Under the pieces are notes generated by a model. It was not told where the DNA came from. It worked only from the letters and a program-made list of their open reading frames with translations, and did no database searches. 25,000 bases of DNA, from positions 5,001 through 30,000 of the forward strand of contig JBBHKE010002552.1 of the NCBI GenBank assembly GCA_037447655.1, in the 5' to 3' direction. This DNA is from Zygnema cylindricum (Eukaryota > Streptophyta > Zygnematophyceae > Zygnematales > Zygnemataceae). Positions within the stretch are counted from its first letter, which is position 1; each line of letters begins with the position of its first letter. The translations under genes were made by a program, and so were the position numbers. Positions 1 through 8,868 of this stretch are shown in pieces.

Positions 1-12
1 TTCGTCCATTTG

Positions 13-38
13 TCCCTCCTTCCCTCCCTCCCTCCCTC
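13..38. repeat. CCCT-type microsatellite
   Basis: A short run of imperfect CCCT/CCTT units lies at the left edge. It is pyrimidine-rich on the plus strand and could be part of the intron before the possible exon that follows. No other function is visible. Confidence 0.7.
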
Positions 39-101
39 ATACTGAATACTCCAGTAACGTTACTAATGAAACTATTCCGTAAAATTGTGATATTGCTCCA
101 G

Positions 102-307
102 GCACCTGGCAAGCGGTCCGAGATCCTTCTCGTCGTCATAAAATAATACTGTTGATGGGCGTCAGCGTCATATGTGGTGTGGCTTTATGGTATTTAAATC
201 GGCGATCTTCAAAACCAGTCGTCCCACACCATTTTAATTCGTCGACCGGTTCAGAATCGGACCGTTTACTCCCGTATCAATCTAGCAAAGGCATCCAGGT
301 CCAATAG
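102..307 (+). CDS. possible last exon of a gene entering from the left (single membrane segment)
   Basis: After an acceptor-like TTGCTCCAG ending at 101, one frame stays open to a TAG stop at 305-307. It reads about 68 residues: a short basic stretch (RDPSRRHK), then a hydrophobic run of about 18 residues (begins IILLMGVSVICG), then NRRSSK and a polar tail ending QSSKGIQVQ. That arrangement, one membrane span flanked by arginines and lysines with a short tail, looks like the C-terminus of a membrane-anchored protein. I do not recognise the family. Upstream exons would lie outside the window. T-rich sequence after the stop would suit a 3' UTR. The support is only frame openness, an acceptor-like site and composition; it could be chance. 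Confidence 0.3.
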
Positions 308-1344
308 AAAGCCATTTTTCTTTACTAGCGGTTATTAGTTTTTTTGTTAGTTGTTTTTTTGTTTAGCATTATATCGCCGATTTTTTTGTTTCTGCATCTG
401 CAATTTTTTTCGTCTTTTTTTGTTTTTTTTCGTCGGTCGTTTTTGTGCATAATATATACATTCTTGGGCAGCCCTTTCAATAATATGGTTGGAGGCGAAA
501 TTTATGTGTTATTTTCTGGTATTTCGCCCCCGTCCTCGTTTAATGTCAATAAGCTTAACATTTCTTTTTTAAATTGAATCTGGTTGTAGCATACATTTGA
601 AAGTGGTTAGAATATTCAAACTCTTAAACTGGAATTATTTCTGTCTCTCTTCTCATTTATTTGTTGCTTTGTAAGTTTGTCTGCTTCGATTATTTATGCA
701 CCAGGACTACGACGATTTATGGTAATTTTTCCGTTATTTATTCTTGTTTCTTATCTTTACCTTGGGAGTTATCTTCTCGATTTTTTATGCTCTGGGTATT
801 GATGGATTTTGGTGAAATAGCATTTTTTAAGATTTACTTGTAACATGTGTTTTTTACGTGATATTTCATATGACGTTTTATGTGATGTTTTGTGTGACAT
901 CTTATGTCATGTTCATGTGACGTTTTATGTGTGAGAAGGGTGTGTGAAGGGTGTGTGATTTTTATCTGTGACATGCATCTTAAATAATATGATGTCAAGA
1001 CCTATTAACTAGTTGAAACAATTAAAGCAACAATCTGTGAACCAATCCAATTAAATTGGAATATTTCCGATTCTGGATATCATTCAATATGTGAATGTTT
1101 TGGACTTTGTCTAATTTTGATCATGTGTTTTTTGGGACAGATATCTGTCAAATATGTAAAATTTTCACTGTTTCTTGTGACAAAAGAAATATGTGGAGCT
1201 TTATCAACTTCCAAACGTTTGGTTTTTCGGTAATTTTTGTTTTTTTAAAGGTGAATTCCTTCTGTTCTATTATTGGAATAGTGTCATATTGAGTGTCGTT
1301 TTATTCCTCAGATCTCTTGTACTGGGATAGCTTTAATCTAATAG
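308..1344. other. T-rich non-coding stretch
   Basis: Long T runs dominate 330-560. Short open frames here are low-complexity F/L/S-rich translations without domain features. At about 843-960 there is a degenerate repeat of the kind ACGTTTTATGTG/GTGACATCTTATGT, with GACGTTTTATGTG at 872-884 and again at 919-931, followed by GAAGGGTGTGTG repeats. Some of the region may be the 3' UTR of the possible gene at 102-307. No gene is supported. Confidence 0.5.
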
Positions 1345-1690
1345 TACGTGTATTGTTAAGAGAAGGCGGTAAACCATTTGAATACATGGGACAGAAGGAA
1401 ACGGATAGTTGAAAGTAAACTGATAAACAGATTAGGAAGAAAATATGGTAAAGCATCGTAAGATGAAAAAGAAGACAAAAAAAAACTACTAAAATTACGA
1501 CTGATAAACAGAACTACTAACTTTATATAACTTGAAAGGAACGCACACAGAGAGAAGGACAAACTAACAAATAATATGGTAACGCTAACAATACAAAACA
1601 CTTTAACAAAAACTTCCCAAAAAACAACCTACAAATTTAAAACCCACTAAAAGAAACCACGCTATCAAAACGAGGGAGACCTGAGAAATG
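1345..1690 (-). mobile_element. 3' fragment of the non-LTR retrotransposon family
   Basis: Read on the minus strand, the stretch near 1355-1400 carries a TTCCTTCTGTCCCATG block followed by ATGGTTTACCGCC. These closely match the terminal blocks of the non-LTR copies at 13750-13826, 14645-14700 and 19050-19090. The rest is A-rich on the plus strand, like the 3' UTR of the copy at 19025-19258. No coding region of the element is retained. The fragment abuts the 71-bp tandem array. Confidence 0.55.
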
Positions 1691-1697
1691 TCAACCT

Positions 1698-2015
1698 GCA
1701 CTATGCGACAGCTCCTACTTCCCGTAGCCATGTACCTCCGGATCTCCTCTATTTCATCTTTTCCTCCTGCACAAAGCGACAACTCCTACTTCTCGTTGCC
1801 ATGTATCTCCGGATCTCCTCTATTTCGTCTTTTCCTCTTGTAAAGCGACGGCACCTACTTCCCGTAGCCATGTACCTCTGGATCTCCTCTATTTCGTCTT
1901 TTCCTCCTGCACTACGCGATAGCTCCTACTTCCCATAGCCATGCACCTCCGAATCTCCTCTATTTCGTCTTTTCCTCCTGCACTACGCGATAGCTCCTAC
2001 TTCCCGTAGCCATGT
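1698..2015. repeat. 71-bp tandem array, block 1
   Basis: About four and a half units. The landmark CATGTACCTCC (with variants) recurs at 1729, 1800, 1869, 1940 and 2011, giving spacings of 71, 69, 71 and 71 bp. Each unit reads roughly GCGACAGCTCCTACTTCCCG, then TAGCCATGTACCTCCGGATC, then TCCTCTATTTCGTC and TTTTCCTCCTGCAC. The array resumes after each LTR insertion (2905-3470 and 9884-10003). The block stops exactly at CATGT, where the divergent LTR begins. Confidence 0.9.
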
Positions 2016-2904
2016 TGAAATTCTGTGGTCTCCATTGACCCACAGAATGAGCAGCCTATGTAAAGCCTCTAGGATAATATTTGCCCCTTCTACTTTCCCG
2101 CTGAATAAGCGCCGCCCAGGCACACAAATATTCTGACCACTCTCACCCCTGTGAGGACAAGACTCCCCTGAGTCAAACGCAAAAAGAATCACTGAATTTG
2201 CTTACCTGAGCAGTAAGTTATGGCTGGTCAAAGATGACCTTTATAGTTACAAGCTCTCTTAGAGAGAGAGGTACCTAAATATTACAAAGTCTCGGTCTGC
2301 CTACTCACGACTACCTACTACTAAACCCTAGTCCAATAGGAACACTATATAGTACAAGAAGGTACAATGGGCGATGTACTTATTGTACGACCATTGTACG
2401 ACAAGGTCTACAAGGTGACACCTTTGAAATCGGAAGCCATGGTTCCTCCTCCCATCTTCTCTGGTATCAAATAATGTGGCGCCACGTGGCACCGCGTGAC
2501 GCTATCTCCGTATGCCGCCAAAAGCTCACTTCGCGTGGCGGCTATAATGCCGGCCGTGCGATCAAAACATATTTTACACGGTTCAGATTCGCGTACATGC
2601 AGAAATTGCTCCTATGGTTAGTTTGCTGTTAATTAGCTGTTAAGTTAATATTTAGATATTTATGAAACCCTTCACGTGTATCGTTTCGTAACGTCTTAAT
2701 GGTTAAGGCGTTAGGCTACAGAGAATCTAGAGGTCATAAGGTTAAACCTAATCTTAGGCATTGTTTTAGCCAAAATACCCTTTACTTCAAAAACTGCCAC
2801 GTTCTAATTATTGCGGCAGCCATGGCGTGCCTTAGATCCTCACTCTCTTTCTTTAAAGCAAAAGTAAAATAGGGAAGTGAACTATTAATTACCTCTTTTC
2901 AACA
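2016..2904 (-). mobile_element. divergent solo-type LTR related to the intact copia LTR
   Basis: Begins TGAAATTCTG and ends CTTTTCAACA, flanked on both sides by CATGT (2011-2015 and 2905-2909), as expected of one LTR left after recombination. Many blocks align with the 1035-bp LTRs of the intact element: CTCCATTG, GACTCCCCTGAGTC, AAGAATCACTGA, GATGTAC...TTGTACG, TGTACGACAAGG, CCACGTGGC and GGCAGCCATGG. At 889 bp it is shorter and clearly older. Orientation is inferred from the alignment: on the minus strand it still carries ATGGAGACCACAGAATTTCA, matching the start of Gag in the intact element. No internal region is present. Confidence 0.8.
2692..2767 (+). other. tRNA-like module inside the divergent LTR (antisense to the element)
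   Basis: The plus strand shows TTAATGGTTAAGGCGTTAGG at 2696-2715, close to the D-arm/A-box of plant tRNA-Arg-type genes, then AAGGTTAAACCTAATC near 2738-2753 in the place and rough form of a T-arm/B-box, then TTTT at 2764-2767, a Pol III terminator. Arm order and spacing fit a tRNA. The T-loop is degenerate (TTAAACC rather than TTCGAAT). This is a by-eye comparison with tRNA sequences from memory; it could be a fossil tRNA-derived module. Confidence 0.5.
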
Positions 2905-3470
2905 CATGTACCTCCGGATCTCCTATATTTCGTCTTTTCCTCCTGCACTACACACTACACGACAGCTCTTACTTCCCGTGGCCATGTACCTCCAGATCTC
3001 CTCTATTTCGTCTTTTCCTCCTGCACTAGGCATAATCTAGACTTAGGCATCATTTTCTTTAAAGCAAAAACTAAAATAGGGAAGTGAACTATTAATTACC
3101 TCTTTTTCAACACATGTACCTCCGGATCTCCTATATTTCGTCTTTTCCTCCTGCACTACACGACAGCTCCTACTTCCCGTGGCCATGTACCTCCAGATCT
3201 CCTCTATTTCGTCTTTTCCTCCTGCACTAGGCATAATCTAGACTTAGGCATCATTTTAGTAAATTACCCTTTATGTCAAAAACTGCCACTTTCTAAATAT
3301 TGCGGCAGCCATGGCGCGCCTCTAATCCTCACTCTCTTTCTTTAAAGCAAAAACTAAAATAGGGAAGTGAACTATTAATTACCTCTTTTCAACACATGTA
3401 CCTCCGGATCTCCTATATTTCGTCTTTTCCTCCTGCACTACACGACAGCTCCTACTTCCCGTGGCCATGT
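2905..3470. repeat. 71-bp array mixed with duplicated LTR tails
   Basis: Array units alternate with copies of the end of the divergent LTR. The junction TTTTCAACA-CATGTACCTCC occurs at about 2897-2915, 3106-3123 and 3388-3405. The tail duplicated at 3238-3394 aligns with 2749-2904 (CTTAGGCAT, AAAAACTGCCA, GCGGCAGCCATGGCG, AAAATAGGGAAGTGAACTAT). A shorter tail copy covers about 3051-3112. This is segmental duplication of LTR end plus array, not independent insertions. It stops at the CATGT where the intact copia element starts. Confidence 0.8.
3466..3470. repeat. target site duplication, left copy (CATGT)
   Basis: CATGT immediately precedes the left LTR and recurs directly after the right LTR at 9884-9888. 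Five bases is the usual length for copia integrase. The sequence is part of the 71-bp array unit, so removing the element leaves a normal unit. Confidence 0.92.
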
Positions 3471-4505
3471 TGCAATTCTGTATCCTCCATTGGACTACAG
3501 AATACAGGAAGCCTCTAGATAGTATTTAACTAACCCACTTCAAGCCAAAACCACTGCTGCCCAAGAAGGCAATCTGACAATTTGACTGCACCCCTGTGTA
3601 GCCTGGACTCCCCTGAGTCGGTAGAAAAAAGAATCACTGAAAAAGGTCAACCAGGCGATTAGTTATGAGGCAGTAAAAATGCCAATTTGTACAAACTCTC
3701 AAAGGGAGAGGTGACCACCTACCAAAATTTTCTAAGTCCTGATTCTCTCTAATAACTCCTATCTACTGAAGTACGGACCAATCAGATTACTGTATCGTAC
3801 ACAAAAGTACTACTGCCGATGTACCTTTTGTACGGCCTATGTACGACAAGGCTATTAAGTGGACGCGTGTCCGCTTTTCACTCGTCCGTACGTTCCTCGG
3901 AATTCCTATGACCGAATGTCATCTCTCCACGTGGCTCCAGGTCATGCCACGTCACAAAACGCCAAAGTGACCACTCCGGGATTTCGGCGATGATGTGCGC
4001 CGTTGGATTTTATGCGAAACGCAATCTTAGCCGTAATAAATACTTGTGCGATATTTGTTCCGATGTCGAAATAAAATGCGCGGTATCCGTTTTGAATTAG
4101 CGTCGTACGACGTACTATATAAAACTGAATCTATGTGCGTCGTACACAGTTCTAGTTAAATGGATTTAATTCTCCCTAACTATATATATATCTATGACAT
4201 ACCATAGCACTTAGCATTGGTCCTAGTCTATTAGGATAAAGCTTACCGCTACCGGTCAACTTGATGAACCTTAGGTACCGGGATCAAATCTCTGGTCCGT
4301 CAATTATATTTTTAGTAACCTACTAAAAATAGCTATCTGTTGAACTAAAGGCAGCCATGGATCAACCTCTCTCTCTTACCTTCAGTGACTACAACAAGTA
4401 TGGAAGCTAGAGAGCGGAGGTGGAGGCAGGCTGTCCGTCCTTTTACTTTTTATAAAAAACATATTTAAACCTAGAAAATACTATAAAAATCTATAAATTT
4501 CAACA
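3471..4505 (-). repeat. 3' LTR of the copia element (left end on the plus strand)
   Basis: Starts TGCAATTCTG and ends AATTTCAACA. Compared base by base with the LTR at 8849-9883 I find two differences: T at 3647 versus C at 9025, and C at 3796 versus T at 9174. Both are C/T transitions and the second is at a CpG. A CACGTG palindrome lies at 3928-3933, a TATATATATA run near 4182-4191, and a tRNA-like block at 4221-4313. Confidence 0.97.
4221..4313 (+). other. tRNA-like module in the left LTR (antisense to the element)
   Basis: The plus strand reads TCCTAGTCTATTAGGATAAA at 4221-4240, resembling the D-arm region of plant tRNA-Glu (which has TAGTCTA...TTAGGATA), and later TACCGGGATCAAATCTCTGG at 4276-4295, in the position and form of a T-arm/B-box. 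TTTTT follows at 4309-4313, a typical Pol III stop. The same place in the divergent LTR at 2692-2767 also looks tRNA-like. The comparison is by eye and from memory; no folding or covariance search was possible. Confidence 0.45.
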
Positions 4506-4518
4506 CTCCCCTTATTTT
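4506..4518 (-). other. polypurine tract
   Basis: On the minus strand AAAATAAGGGGAG lies between the Gag-Pol stop codon and the start of the 3' LTR. This is the standard place and composition for the plus-strand primer of reverse transcription. The stop codon directly abuts it, so there is no spacer. Confidence 0.85.
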
Positions 4519-7500
4519 CTAGTCTAATTTTAATTTTTCTTTCAACCCACATTTTTCCCGACAATATTTTAGTTTAGGAGAGGGCACAGGTTTGGTCATC
4601 ATGTCAGCCACCATTTCTTCATCAGGTCTATACACAAGATTTAAAATTTTGTTTTCAACTTTTTCTCTTACGAAGCTTAATCTTATGTCCATATGTTTTG
4701 CTTTGAAATGATGTTTTGGATTGGCTGCGATTGCGATTGCAGCTTGATTATCGCAAAAGATTTCATGCACTCCCTCCTTCATATATCCCAGTTCTTGCAA
4801 TAATGACTTCACCCACATTAGTTCTTTCACAGCAGAACAAGACGCCATATACTCAGCCTCCATAGTAGACTGAGCAACCACCTTTTGTTGCTTACTGCTC
4901 CAACAGCAAGCACCTTCCCCAACATACAACACATACCCAGAAGTGCATCGTCTCATAGGTGCGTCCCCATAACTGGCATCACTCCAAGTAGTGATGTCAG
5001 TGTGCTCCCCTCCCAAATGCAACCATAACTCTCTAGTTCCCACCAGATATCTCATGACTCTCTTGGTTGCCTCCCAATCTCTCTTCCTAGGATCATTAAG
5101 ACTCCTACTGAGTACACCAACTGCCGCCGCTATGTCCGGCCTGGTACAGTTCATAAAATAGATTAAGCTTCCTACGACCTGTCTATAAGGGATAGACTTC
5201 ATGAACTCTCTCTCCTCTGGACTCATCTGATCGTCTAAGATCATCACTCCTCCTTCTACACTCCCATCACTTCCTTTTTTCAAGTCCATGGGAGTGGTAC
5301 AACTGTTAGCATTTTCCATCTGGAATTTCTCAAGCATATTACCTATTGCTTCTTTCTGAGTAAGTCTGATAATCTTCTTCCCCCTATCTCTCTCCATTTG
5401 GATCCCCAAAATATATTTTGCCTCCCCTAAATCCTTCATATCAAATCTGCCCCTAAGATCTTTCTTTAGCCTATTGATATTCTCTAAAGACTTACTTAAC
5501 ACAAGCAAATCATCCACATAAATTGCAATAAAAATGACACCATTCTCATCTTCAAACATATAGATAGAATGGTCAGAGCTGATCCGGATGTATCCCAGAT
5601 CTGTGAGAAACTGATCTAGTTTCTTATTCCACTGTCGGGGAGCCTGTTTCAGTCCATATAAGGACTTTATGAGCCTGCACACTTTGCTCTCTTCTCCTTC
5701 TTCCACAAACCCCTCGGGTTGCCTCATAAAAATTTCTTCCTCTAACTCACCATTAAGAAAAGCAGTCTTAATATCCATCTGGTGAATTTCCATGTCTTCC
5801 GCTGCGGCCAGACTGAGGAGAATCCTTACTGATGGGAACCGAACAACTGGAGCAAAGGTCTCCTCATAGTCAATCCCCTCTTTTTGGGTGAACCCCTTCG
5901 CTACCAATCGAGCCTTATACCTCTCAATTGTATTATCTGGGTTCAGTTTTAGTTTAAATACCCATTTACATCCAATAGGTTTTCTGTCTGGAGGGCAATC
6001 CGCTAGTTCCCAAATATTTGCTTCCATGATAGAAGCCATCTCATCATTTATGGCACTAATCCATCTTTCTTTCTCTGGACTATTCACTGCCTCTAAGTAA
6101 GACTGAGGCTCATCTGGGTGAGATAGCTTAGTTACCTTATGGGCACCTTGTTTTTCCTGTATCCTTTTGCTGCTCCTCCTTCCTCCCTCAAACTCCGAAG
6201 CTGGAATGGATGGAAGTCTTGGATTTCTTCTCACTGTCTCATCGGCTCCCCTGTCCATAAAAACCGTATCTTGTCCCGCTTCTTCCATCTCCTCGAAGTC
6301 CATAGGAGTATGTGAGGTTTCCGGTGAGTCTCCTGTATCTTCGATCTCCCCTGAATCTGTAATCACAGTTTCACTCATGTCTTTTTCGGGAACGACTGAG
6401 TTCTCCTCATTTTCGGACTCAAATCTGATCCTTATCTTTTTTGTGTATTTGAAGGGGTCAAATGACTTCCCTTCATCCATGACAACTAAGTGTTTGACCA
6501 GAATGATATCTTTCTTTGCTAAGTCATAGACTCTATATCCCTTAACATCCTCATCATATCCCACAACGTATCCAGGTTTTCCCTTAGCATCTAGTTTCCA
6601 GTTTTTCCTATCCGTGTCAAGACTGTAAACTTGGCTACCAAATACTTTAAGGTGTGAGATATCTGGTTTCCTTCCAACCCATCTCTCATAAGGTGTCACT
6701 CCCTTTACAGCTGAGGTAAGGACTCTATTTTTAATATAGTTTGCACAGTTCATTGCTTCTGCCCAAAATCTCTTTCCTATTTTCTTGTCTGCCAACATAC
6801 TGCATGCACTATCTCCTAGTGTTCGATTCAACCTCTCAGCTACCCCATTTTGTTCTGGGTTATATGGTACAGTTTTCTGGTGCTGCACTCCCTCATCTCT
6901 CAAATATTCCTCAAACTCGTTAGAGGTATATTCCCCCCCATTATCACTCCTTATCCTCTTAATGGGGGTTTCATGCAACTTCTCACTCCAAGCTTTATAT
7001 TCTTTGAAGTAAGTTGACGCTTCAGACTTTGTTTTCAGAAAGTAGACTCTAGAGTATCTAGACCAGTCATCAGTTATTGTCATCATAAACCTTTTTCCTC
7101 CAACCGAAGGTACTTTTGCAGGCCCCCAAATATCTGTGTGGACTAAATCTAATACTTTCTCACCTCTATATGTGGCGGCTTTGGGAAAGGGAAGTCTGTG
7201 AGCCTTACCTTGAGCACAACCACTACAATCATCCATCATTTCATTATCCCCAAACTGAATGCCATCTACTACCCCAAGCTTTTTCATTTCCCTTAACCTA
7301 TCAAAATGTACATGCCCCAATCGCTTATGCCAAATCATCATCTTAGGAACACCAACATAGTAAGCATTCTTCTTTTCATTACTTAAGTTAAGCCTAAACA
7401 TTCCTTGGCTACCCTTATCTGCTGTGAAGTAAACTTCATCCCCATACTTAGCTGTAAAGACTCCCTTTCTGGTGAAGGTATCAAACTCTTTGTCATCTAA

Positions 7501-8868
7501 CACAGACGTAGAGACAAGATTTTTACTCAGCTGAGGAATGTAAAGTACATCTGAGAATGTAAGTATAGAAGTCTTACCCTCCACTAAGACTTTCAGGTCT
7601 ACTGATCCCACTAGATCTGTAGTAACCACTCTTCCATCCCCATACTCTATCTCTACAGTAGGAATCTTTCGTAGCTTAGTAAAGAGTTCTTTATCACGGC
7701 ACATATGCATGGATGCACCTGAGTCGATGATCCATCCTTCCTGTGGAGCCTCCCGGATGGCTCCAAGGGCACACTTCTGCCTCCGAGGAATCTCCTTCTC
7801 CTCCAAACTCTCGTCAAGAAGAAGCTCCCCATCCTCCTCAGAGGACTCATCCTCGGTTTCTCCTGACACTTTTGTAACCACAAGTGCCTTTTTCTTCCCT
7901 CCGGAAGAACCCCCTCCACGGTTCTCTTGGAGCCTCAGCTCTGATAGCTTGACACAATCTGCAATAAAGTGTCCCGCCTTTTTGCAATAATGACAAAGAC
8001 CCTTTGGGGGCCTCTGTCCCCATGAATGATCTCTTTCCCCTCTATAAGGTTTCTTCGGGTCCTTCCCCCATCGGTCCCCTCCTGCTGCTAGAGCTTGAAT
8101 GCTCTTTCCTCCTCTCCTAATCTCCATTGTGTTTTCCTGCACAAGTATCATCCTGACTACTGTGTTCCATTTCCATGAACTATCAGGCATTCCCTGTACT
8201 CGATACACTATGTTTTCGAACTCATCTGGTAATTTCATAATAAGGGTGTTAACTTTCATTTTCATTGTACCTGTCCACCTGGCACTTTCCATTTCCATAT
8301 ACAAACAAGAAAGATCAATACAGTAATCTAACATCTTTCCTCCTTTGTAAGTGTAACTCAGTAGCTTTTGCTCAGCCAACTGGAGCTCTTGAATAGTTCC
8401 AGCTCTATAAATTTCCACCAAACTCACCCACAACTCCTCGGCCTTGTAAATGTGAAGATGAGGGGTGGCCAAACCTTGAGTGAGGTGCCTCAGAATGAAG
8501 TTCTTGGCAGCCATGTTTACATCCTCCCACATTTGAGTATCGTTCTCCACGGTCTTCACGATTGCCGCTCCCGATACTGTGGCAATAGGAGTGAGGGGTG
8601 TCTCCTTCCCTTTCCCCTTTTCGGACACACTGCTGTCCCCATCATCTGCCTCCTCCGCCGAGGCAGCCGTTGTTGCAGGAAACCTTACTCCCCGAAATCC
8701 TGGTGGAGTTCCCGAAGGTGGACGTTTCACTTGTCCACTGACGATACCCCAGTATCGTTTTTCACACAAAGCTCCCATCATCATGGCTTCCCAATAGATG
8801 AACCCAGATCCATTGAAGGTGGGCACCCTAGAGGGTGGGCCCATAACCTGCAATTCTGTATCCTCCAT
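4519..8868 (-). CDS. gag-pol: copia Gag-Pol polyprotein, intact
   Basis: A 1449-residue polyprotein for capsid, processing, integration and reverse transcription. Gag fills about residues 1-320 and ends in a CCHC knuckle (C292, C295, H300, C305). The protease motif is DSG at 382-384. Integrase has a zinc region (H514, H518, C548, C551) and catalytic D579, D642 and E678 with D-35-E spacing, then GVAERLNRT. Reverse transcriptase runs from about 960 (KWVFKLK) through YGLKQAPRQW to YVDD at 1117-1120. RNase H has D1297, E1339 (MEAEY) and D1373. The size is normal for copia and there are no frameshifts or stops. The first ATG (8866-8868) lies inside the LTR, and the frame then runs through the primer site, so residues 7-11 (QVMGP) are encoded at the LTR/PBS junction. 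M9 is the alternative start. The frame ends at the TAG beside the polypurine tract. Confidence 0.97.
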   Translation of the reverse strand: MEDTELQVMGPPSRVPTFNGSGFIYWEAMMMGALCEKRYWGIVSGQVKRPPSGTPPGFRGVRFPATTAASAEEADDGDSSVSEKGKGKETPLTPIATVSGAAIVKTVENDTQMWEDVNMAAKNFILRHLTQGLATPHLHIYKAEELWVSLVEIYRAGTIQELQLAEQKLLSYTYKGGKMLDYCIDLSCLYMEMESARWTGTMKMKVNTLIMKLPDEFENIVYRVQGMPDSSWKWNTVVRMILVQENTMEIRRGGKSIQALAAGGDRWGKDPKKPYRGERDHSWGQRPPKGLCHYCKKAGHFIADCVKLSELRLQENRGGGSSGGKKKALVVTKVSGETEDESSEEDGELLLDESLEEKEIPRRQKCALGAIREAPQEGWIIDSGASMHMCRDKELFTKLRKIPTVEIEYGDGRVVTTDLVGSVDLKVLVEGKTSILTFSDVLYIPQLSKNLVSTSVLDDKEFDTFTRKGVFTAKYGDEVYFTADKGSQGMFRLNLSNEKKNAYYVGVPKMMIWHKRLGHVHFDRLREMKKLGVVDGIQFGDNEMMDDCSGCAQGKAHRLPFPKAATYRGEKVLDLVHTDIWGPAKVPSVGGKRFMMTITDDWSRYSRVYFLKTKSEASTYFKEYKAWSEKLHETPIKRIRSDNGGEYTSNEFEEYLRDEGVQHQKTVPYNPEQNGVAERLNRTLGDSACSMLADKKIGKRFWAEAMNCANYIKNRVLTSAVKGVTPYERWVGRKPDISHLKVFGSQVYSLDTDRKNWKLDAKGKPGYVVGYDEDVKGYRVYDLAKKDIILVKHLVVMDEGKSFDPFKYTKKIRIRFESENEENSVVPEKDMSETVITDSGEIEDTGDSPETSHTPMDFEEMEEAGQDTVFMDRGADETVRRNPRLPSIPASEFEGGRRSSKRIQEKQGAHKVTKLSHPDEPQSYLEAVNSPEKERWISAINDEMASIMEANIWELADCPPDRKPIGCKWVFKLKLNPDNTIERYKARLVAKGFTQKEGIDYEETFAPVVRFPSVRILLSLAAAEDMEIHQMDIKTAFLNGELEEEIFMRQPEGFVEEGEESKVCRLIKSLYGLKQAPRQWNKKLDQFLTDLGYIRISSDHSIYMFEDENGVIFIAIYVDDLLVLSKSLENINRLKKDLRGRFDMKDLGEAKYILGIQMERDRGKKIIRLTQKEAIGNMLEKFQMENANSCTTPMDLKKGSDGSVEGGVMILDDQMSPEEREFMKSIPYRQVVGSLIYFMNCTRPDIAAAVGVLSRSLNDPRKRDWEATKRVMRYLVGTRELWLHLGGEHTDITTWSDASYGDAPMRRCTSGYVLYVGEGACCWSSKQQKVVAQSTMEAEYMASCSAVKELMWVKSLLQELGYMKEGVHEIFCDNQAAIAIAANPKHHFKAKHMDIRLSFVREKVENKILNLVYRPDEEMVADMMTKPVPSPKLKYCREKCGLKEKLKLD
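8834..8848 (-). other. primer-binding site for a half initiator tRNA-Met
   Basis: Next to the 5' LTR the minus strand reads GGTTATGGGCCCACC. This is complementary to the anticodon stem-loop of eukaryotic initiator tRNA-Met (GGUGGGCCCAUAACC in plants, from memory), not to its 3' acceptor end. Drosophila copia is known to prime from a cleaved 5' half of initiator tRNA in this way. The match ends with the AACC after the anticodon loop, about tRNA position 40. The usual plant site complementary to the tRNA 3' end (TGGTATCAGAGC) is absent. Confidence 0.85.

Noticed and set aside
344-1601. Short frames in the T-rich left region
   Set aside because: Low-complexity F/L/I/S translations of T runs, no splice or start support.
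2692-2767. A functional tRNA gene
   Set aside because: The T-loop lacks the TTCRANNC consensus and the acceptor stem does not pair convincingly, so I call it tRNA-like only.
3488-3490. The Gag ATG copy in the 3' LTR as the start of another gene
   Set aside because: It leads out of the LTR into the 71-bp array and meets no long frame; it is only the LTR duplicate of the 5' start.
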